64,000 nt of DNA from Gordionus sp. m RMFG-2023 (taxonomy: Eukaryota; Nematomorpha; Gordioida; Chordodea; Parachordodidae): assembly GCF_954871325.1 (NCBI RefSeq), contig NC_088775.1, forward strand, positions 605,473 through 669,472, given 5' to 3'. Each line of letters opens with the position of its first letter. The stretch's first letter is position 1. This document shows, one piece after another, positions 59,161 to 64,000 of the stretch. The notes under the pieces were generated by a model. That model worked only from the letters and a program-made list of their open reading frames with translations. It made no database searches and had not been told where the DNA came from. The translations under genes and the position numbers were made by a program.

Positions 59161-61620
59161 GAAAAACTTTTAAAGTGGGAAGAGCCACCAACCTTAAACG
59201 ACCTACCCCTTATATCAAGGTCTTTAATTTCTAATTTTTAACAACACTTATTATGGAAGTTAATTCAAATTTGAATTCCCTTAAAGCTTGGGAGAATCTT
59301 TTAATCTTTCCTTTTAAAGTCTTAATTAAACCTACAGGTAAAAATAAAAAAACTATTTTGCATGAATGCATAAAATATAAAATACACCATTTTTATCACT
59401 TAGAAATGGAAAATAACGTTCCTGATGTAAGGCCTACATCTGATTTTGCCCATAAATGCAAATAGACCAAGGAGACGTATGTGGAGCTCTTAAATTAGCT
59501 TCATCTAATGATAAATTGGCTCCATTTGATGAACATACTTCTACATTATAAAATGAATTGCACCCTCAGGTATTTCCTGAAGATCTTCCATCCCTATAAA
59601 ATCTAATTTAATCGAAATAGGTAAGGAAGAACTAATTAAACAGTTTTATCTTTTAATAAAAACTCTGCAGGGGGAATTGACGGTTTTCGCCCTTCTTATT
59701 TCCAATTTTTAGTTAACCCTAAAAACCCTTATCAAGATTGATTTGTAAATTCATTGGTAATACTTAGTGAAAATATATTGAACAATGATTTACCTAGTCA
59801 AGTTCTTGAAGATTAATTGCCTTTTCTAAGCCTGATGGTGGAGTTCAGGCCAATTGCAATAGGGTCCTTAGGAGACTATTAGCTAAGATAATCGTTGAGC
59901 GCAACAAACCTGATGCTTCAAAAATGTTCCAAACATATCAACTAGGCTTTGGAAGTAAAGAGGATGCGAAATAACTGCTCACTCTCTTCGCATATATATC
60001 GAAGATATCCTCCAGACGCCATAGTTTGTAAGCTTGATTTTAAAAATGCTTTTAATTCTTTATCCAGAATAGCATTTTTGAAAATTTTTTATGAAAAATT
60101 TCCAGTTTATGCAAGATTAATTGAACAGTTTTATGGCTGTGGAACCCCTCTCAAATTCGGGGAATATAAAATTCCATCTGACGAAGCTAATCAACAAGGA
60201 GACTGGACCCTCTGATCTTTAGTTGAGGTATACATAACCTAGTTCATTGTCTAAAATCATTTTTTAATTTAAATTTAAACTTATGGTATCTAGATGATGG
60301 TACCATTTGCGGACCTTCTAAAAATATTCTTGCAGCGATATAGAGAAGAATTCTGTAAACATAGGCCTTACTCTAAATAAAGCAATATGCTTTTTAAATT
60401 CAAATACTCTAGAAATCCAAGGGTTTAAAATCATTAAAAAAAGTAAAATTAATCTTCTAGGTTCACCTTTAAGCAGTTTTTCCACAGTGAGGTGTTCGTG
60501 GAAAAATTTTTCGAAGGCTTATTAGGACTTGAAACTATTTTAAAAGAAATTTCTTCACACCAGAGCTTTTTTCTTTTAAAAAAATATTTATTTTTACCAA
60601 AGATTTCACATATTTTTAGATCTTCTTCCTTTTTTAAATAATGAAATTATCATGAATTTTAAGTTTATTAGAAAATATTTTAAATATCAAATTGGAAGAT
60701 TTTAATTGGGGTTTCTCACAATTACCCTCCAAAATGGGTGGTTTAAATTTATATCCTTTAAATTTTTTATCTCTTTCCTCATTTTTGGCATCGCGTTTGA
60801 AGAGATATCTTCTTTTAACTCTCCTAAAGAACCTTTTAAACTCATCCTTTACAGTGGGTATCTTTAGCTCCACCTGAAGCTGTTTCACCCACAATCTTAA
60901 CACACCAAATTATTTTCAAACCTTTAATTAAAATTAAAATAATCTCATCAAACCCCCCTTTAGAGTATACTCAACTATTACAGAATACTGACTTTACTAG
61001 TGGTTATGAATGGTTGAGAAGTATTACCAAGTCGTAACCTAAGTAACCTCTTATAAGATGAACAATTAAGAGTTGCCATAGGCCATCGACTTGGATGTAG
61101 CATTGTTCAACCACATATGCATCAAATGTTAAATATTAGTTGACTCCAAAGGGAGACATGATCTAAATTGTATATATAGTCAAGGCAGGCATGCAAGGCA
61201 TGCAATTAATTCAGCTATTAACCGTTCTCTTAACAGGGCCCGAATACCAAACATCCTGGAGCCTACAAATTTATCGTTAGATGATGGCTTAAGACCAGAG
61301 TAACTTCCGTGCCTTGTCCGTGCCTTGGTCATTAGGGAAATCCTTAATTTGGGACTTCACATGTGTATCTTCTTTTCAAAAAATTTAAATTCTAATCCGG
61401 TTGATATAGCCGAGAAAAAAAAACAATGAAATATTCCAAATTCACAAATTATATTTTTACACCGATTGTTATCTCTTCCCTTGGACATATGCTAGGTGGA
61501 ACTTTAAAGTTCTTAAAAAATATAAACGCTAAGACAAGAGCCCTTACATCAGAACCAAAAGAATTTAATTTTTTAAAACAAAACCTACAAATCATTATTT
61601 TAAAATATAATTACTAATGT
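59150..61620 (+). pseudogene. LINE (non-LTR retrotransposon), longest copy, multiply frameshifted
   Basis: Segments in order: LKAWENLLIFPFKVLIKPTG (59,290), SAGGIDGFRPSYFQFL (59,665), YQLGFGSKE (59,937), an RT core VCKLDFKNAFNSLSR (60,028) with QQGDW (60,193), LWYLDDGTICGPSKNIL (60,280), NIGLTLNKAICFLNS, INLLGSPLSSFSTVRC (60,451), DEQLRVAIGHRLGCSIVQP (61,060), SAINRSLNRARIPNILEP (61,214), LSLDDGLRPE, GKSLIWDFTC (61,336) and FTPIVISSLGHMLGG (61,453). Both catalytic aspartate boxes of the reverse transcriptase remain. The C-terminal RP(D/E)...WDxTC part suggests a restriction-like endonuclease as in R2/R4-type elements. Several frameshifts and stops make it inactive. It separates the divergent genes D and E. 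Confidence 0.85.
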
Positions 61621-61639
61621 TTTTGGGAACTTGTATTCC

Positions 61640-62700
61640 CACCCGATTTTATATATAATTGTTTTATTTTATTATATATTTGATGTGTTCATTTTAATAT
61701 TAATTTTATTTCAAAAAATTATAATTTAATCTATTTTAAATTATGTGAATTTTTATATGATAAAATTTAAAATATAGCCATCAAGTGGATTTGAATATTA
61801 TATCTTTACCTTTTTAAATAAAAAATGCTATGAGTAAAAAAAATGGATATAATTTATTTTCCAGCAATATATGTTTTGTAAAACTGTTATATTAATTTGT
61901 CCTATTTGTATTAACGCTTAAAAGTGGCATTTGCATTATGTAATTTTTCTTGATAAATTAATAAATGGAAGTAATTGTCCCAACGCATAGTTTATTTTCA
62001 TTCATTTAATAATGTATGTAAAAATTAAAAATACAAATAATAAAACTAGATAAATAAATCAAATTGTATTGGATATAACAAAATTAAAGCAAAATATGTT
62101 TATATTTTCTTTTCAATCATCTAAATCTATGATAAATAATATTTGCTAAAAGAAGTGATAATAGCTACATTAAAACGTTTGTATAGATTATAATAATTGA
62201 GGTAGTATATACAACATCCCCAAATTTCAATATATGATAGAATATAAACGATAAAGATTTACATTTTAATTTCTAAAATGTTTTTTCGATATTTAATAAA
62301 TGTTTGTTTAAATAAGGTCAAAGATCAACTTAATCAAAAATCTACTAAAATCTAAAATAATAATTATATATATATTGCATTTTTGGAGGTGAACAAACCT
62401 TATTTTATATTATTTTAATTTTGTTTATCCAATATAATTGAAAAATTAATTGTAATTAATAACTAAACATAAGAAATTATGTTTGTTTAAGTTCAAAGAA
62501 TAATTTAAACTAAATAATCTATTCTCAAACATACAATAATGTAAAGAACAAATTTCTAATTTAATTTCTAAAATATTTAATGTTTTTGATTAAGTTCATT
62601 TTTGTTAAAATAAAAAAATAGTTAATTAATTATATTTTAAAAAATTTAATTATAATCTTAAATAGCTTTTATATTTATATTTCAGGGCCATTAGTTTATT
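61640..62700. repeat. 5' region of gene E
   Basis: The phrases AATTTCTAAAATGTTTTTT and AAATGTTTGTTTAAATAAGG near 62,270-62,320 belong to the shared 5' repeats but lie in plus orientation, as they do near the minus-strand genes. Close to the gene, TCAGGGCCATTAGTTTATTT (62,682-62,701) is the GGGCCATTA element in gene orientation. Confidence 0.5.
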
Positions 62701-62751
62701 TTTTTTTAATTTGAAATTTTTAAAAAATTTAGTTAACTTAAAATTTAATTG

Positions 62752-62780
62752 CGTTATTTATATCATATATATAATATAAC
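62752..62780 (+). promoter_or_regulatory. TATA-like core promoter of gene E
   Basis: GTTATTTATATCATATATATA ending 26-35 bases before the start codon at 62,806, matching gene A's box almost base for base although the gene is inverted. Confidence 0.55.
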
Positions 62781-62805
62781 ATAATTTACCTTCAAATAAA
62801 TTTTA

Positions 62806-63413
62806 ATGAATAAATTTGCTCCAACTTTCCTTCTCTTAGTGATTTCAATTTCTTTCTGCGACTTCAATGGTCAGTAAAATATTTTTTATAACCATAATTT
62901 ATGATTTTAATTTGTTATAAATTATAAATATAAACATTATTTAAATATTGTCAAAAATTATTTACTGTTTTGGCCCATTAGTGCAATTATAAGGCAGGTG
63001 CCTCTCAAATAACTAGGTTTTATAAGTTTCAATATCGTAAATAAGCCAGCTATTATTATGTATTAGTTCAATTTAAATCAAGCAATATATAATAATTTCA
63101 ATTTTTTTTTATTCCTATAGTTGCTAGGCCAGGTAAATTCTTAGAATAATATACATTTATTACTAAAAGTTTGGAATTTAAAATCTCACATTAGCTATAA
63201 ACCTTTTTTTCCCGATGAATGAAACTAAATATTCTTTTTAAACTTAAAATATGATTAAGTCTATCTTTGTAGATTTACCATGATTAAATGTGTCATAATA
63301 TATAATAAAGTATATATTTGAATATTATGATATTGACCTTTGGGATATTAATTAATTTTTATTTGTTTATTATTTATTTGGGATAAATCTAAGTAAAGAT
63401 GGGAAGATTGAAG
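62806..63413 (+). CDS. Gene E: micro-exon secreted protein gene, 5' exons only (runs off window)
   Basis: Exon 1 (62,806-62,869) codes MNKFAPTFLLLVISISFCDFN, split here as MNKFAPTFLLLV and ISISFCDFN, with a GTCAG donor. The 12-nt exon 2 (63,121-63,132) reads VARP between a CTATAG acceptor and GTAAAT donor. A homologue of gene C's 21-nt exon ends at 63,413 (GATGGGAAGATTGAAG, donor GTAAG); here its acceptor has shifted by one base (AAG, exon 63,394-63,413, 20 nt), which would break the frame. No further exon is seen up to 64,000. The only family member on the plus strand, divergent from gene D. Confidence 0.6.
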
Positions 63414-63419
63414 GTAAGA

Positions 63420-64000
63420 TTATATATAAATATCTTTTAAATCGAAATTGATAACATAAAATATTTAAAAATATTAGCTCAAATTTAAAATCATATCTAA
63501 GGTTAAGATTTAATAAATCTAGGGCCGATGACAACAATGACTTCTATAACCTCTATAAGCCAATACTAATAATACACCTTATCACCCCATTAAAATTTGA
63601 ATCCACTAAAATACAATATTTATTATAATAGATCCTTTTATTTTCAATCTATCTTTATCGTGTCTTACTTTTAATCCCATACTCCTCTTCCTCTCCAAAC
63701 TACAATCTTTCTACTTTTTATCTATTTCCTTATGACCAAGATGCATTGAATAAATGATCTTTCAGTCCGTACATATAAAATTTTAGGGTATTTGAACCTA
63801 CATATAGCTTTATGTGATTTTCTTTTAGGCAAAATTCACCCTTCTATGATTATTCCTATATTTTATTTCATTCATCATTTACAAATTATTTATTACTGAG
63901 AAATTAAAAAATGAAAAAAAATCGCAACGGATTATATCTGATGAACCTCCTGCAGACGCCCAATAATAAGGGGAGCAGTATTTCTTTTGTCATGACAGAT
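63420..64000. other. Presumed intron of gene E
   Basis: 63,420-63,610 aligns with the intron following the 21-nt exon in genes C and D (CAATGACTTCTATAAC, TAAGCCAATA). Beyond that nothing is recognised. Confidence 0.4.

Noticed and set aside
60634-60903. 89-codon minus-strand frame opposite the LINE
   Set aside because: It is antisense to LINE coding sequence and has no independent support.
1-64000. CRISPR arrays, bacterial operons, rRNA or tRNA genes
   Set aside because: Repeats here are microsatellites, MITEs or diverged tandem units; no tRNA cloverleaf or rRNA motif was noticed, though an exhaustive structural search cannot be done by eye.

Overview
The window is very AT-rich nuclear DNA of a multicellular animal. 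It has spliced genes, decayed LINE, hAT and Ty3/Gypsy elements, MITEs, microsatellites and no bacterial features. Short degenerate CCCTAA tracts (near 610-660 and 21,215-21,270) fit an animal with TTAGGG telomeres and argue weakly against insects. The species is not identified. The gene architecture recalls the micro-exon genes of parasitic flatworms, but this is an analogy; no homology is shown.

The main content is a cluster of five paralogous genes for small secreted proteins, found by reading splice sites; none shows as a long ORF. Genes A (8,485 to 2,291), B (30,809 to 22,856), C (45,287 to about 42,605, truncated) and D (58,046 to 51,449) are on the minus strand. Gene E (62,806 onward, cut by the window end) is on the plus strand, divergent from D. 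Each begins with a 64-nt coding exon for a signal peptide (MNK..., ending SFCDFN) and then a 12-nt micro-exon. B, C and D then share micro-exons of 18, 45/48 and 27 nt, and C and D also have one of 21 or 15 nt in front of the 18-nt one. B and D go on to 57-nt exons, a roughly 52-nt exon and a short terminal exon. A instead carries a tandem series of 54-57-nt exons coding for amphipathic-looking segments. Most exons are multiples of three and all of these are phase 1, so they can be skipped or swapped without changing frame.

Layout: 1-10.5 kb gene A and its 5' region, with a LINE remnant in an intron; 10.5-20.6 kb a gene-free stretch with MITEs, a decayed hAT transposase, a possible LTR-element fossil and a LINE fragment; 20.6-34.3 kb gene B, whose 3' part (20,646-24,736) duplicates 30-4,140; 34.3-42.2 kb tandem repeats, LINE 3' remnants and a Ty3/Gypsy fossil; 42.6-46.8 kb truncated gene C; 46.8-50.8 kb mostly featureless DNA with a hAT MITE; 50.8-58.9 kb gene D; 59.1-61.6 kb the longest LINE copy; 61.6-64 kb gene E.

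The units share their 5' regions as well as their exons: a TATA-like box 30-60 bases before the start codon, a GGGCCATTA element further out, and repeats of 140-180 bases. The cluster therefore grew by duplication of whole transcription units. I infer a secreted, diversifying family; expression, exact exon use and function cannot be read from DNA alone.
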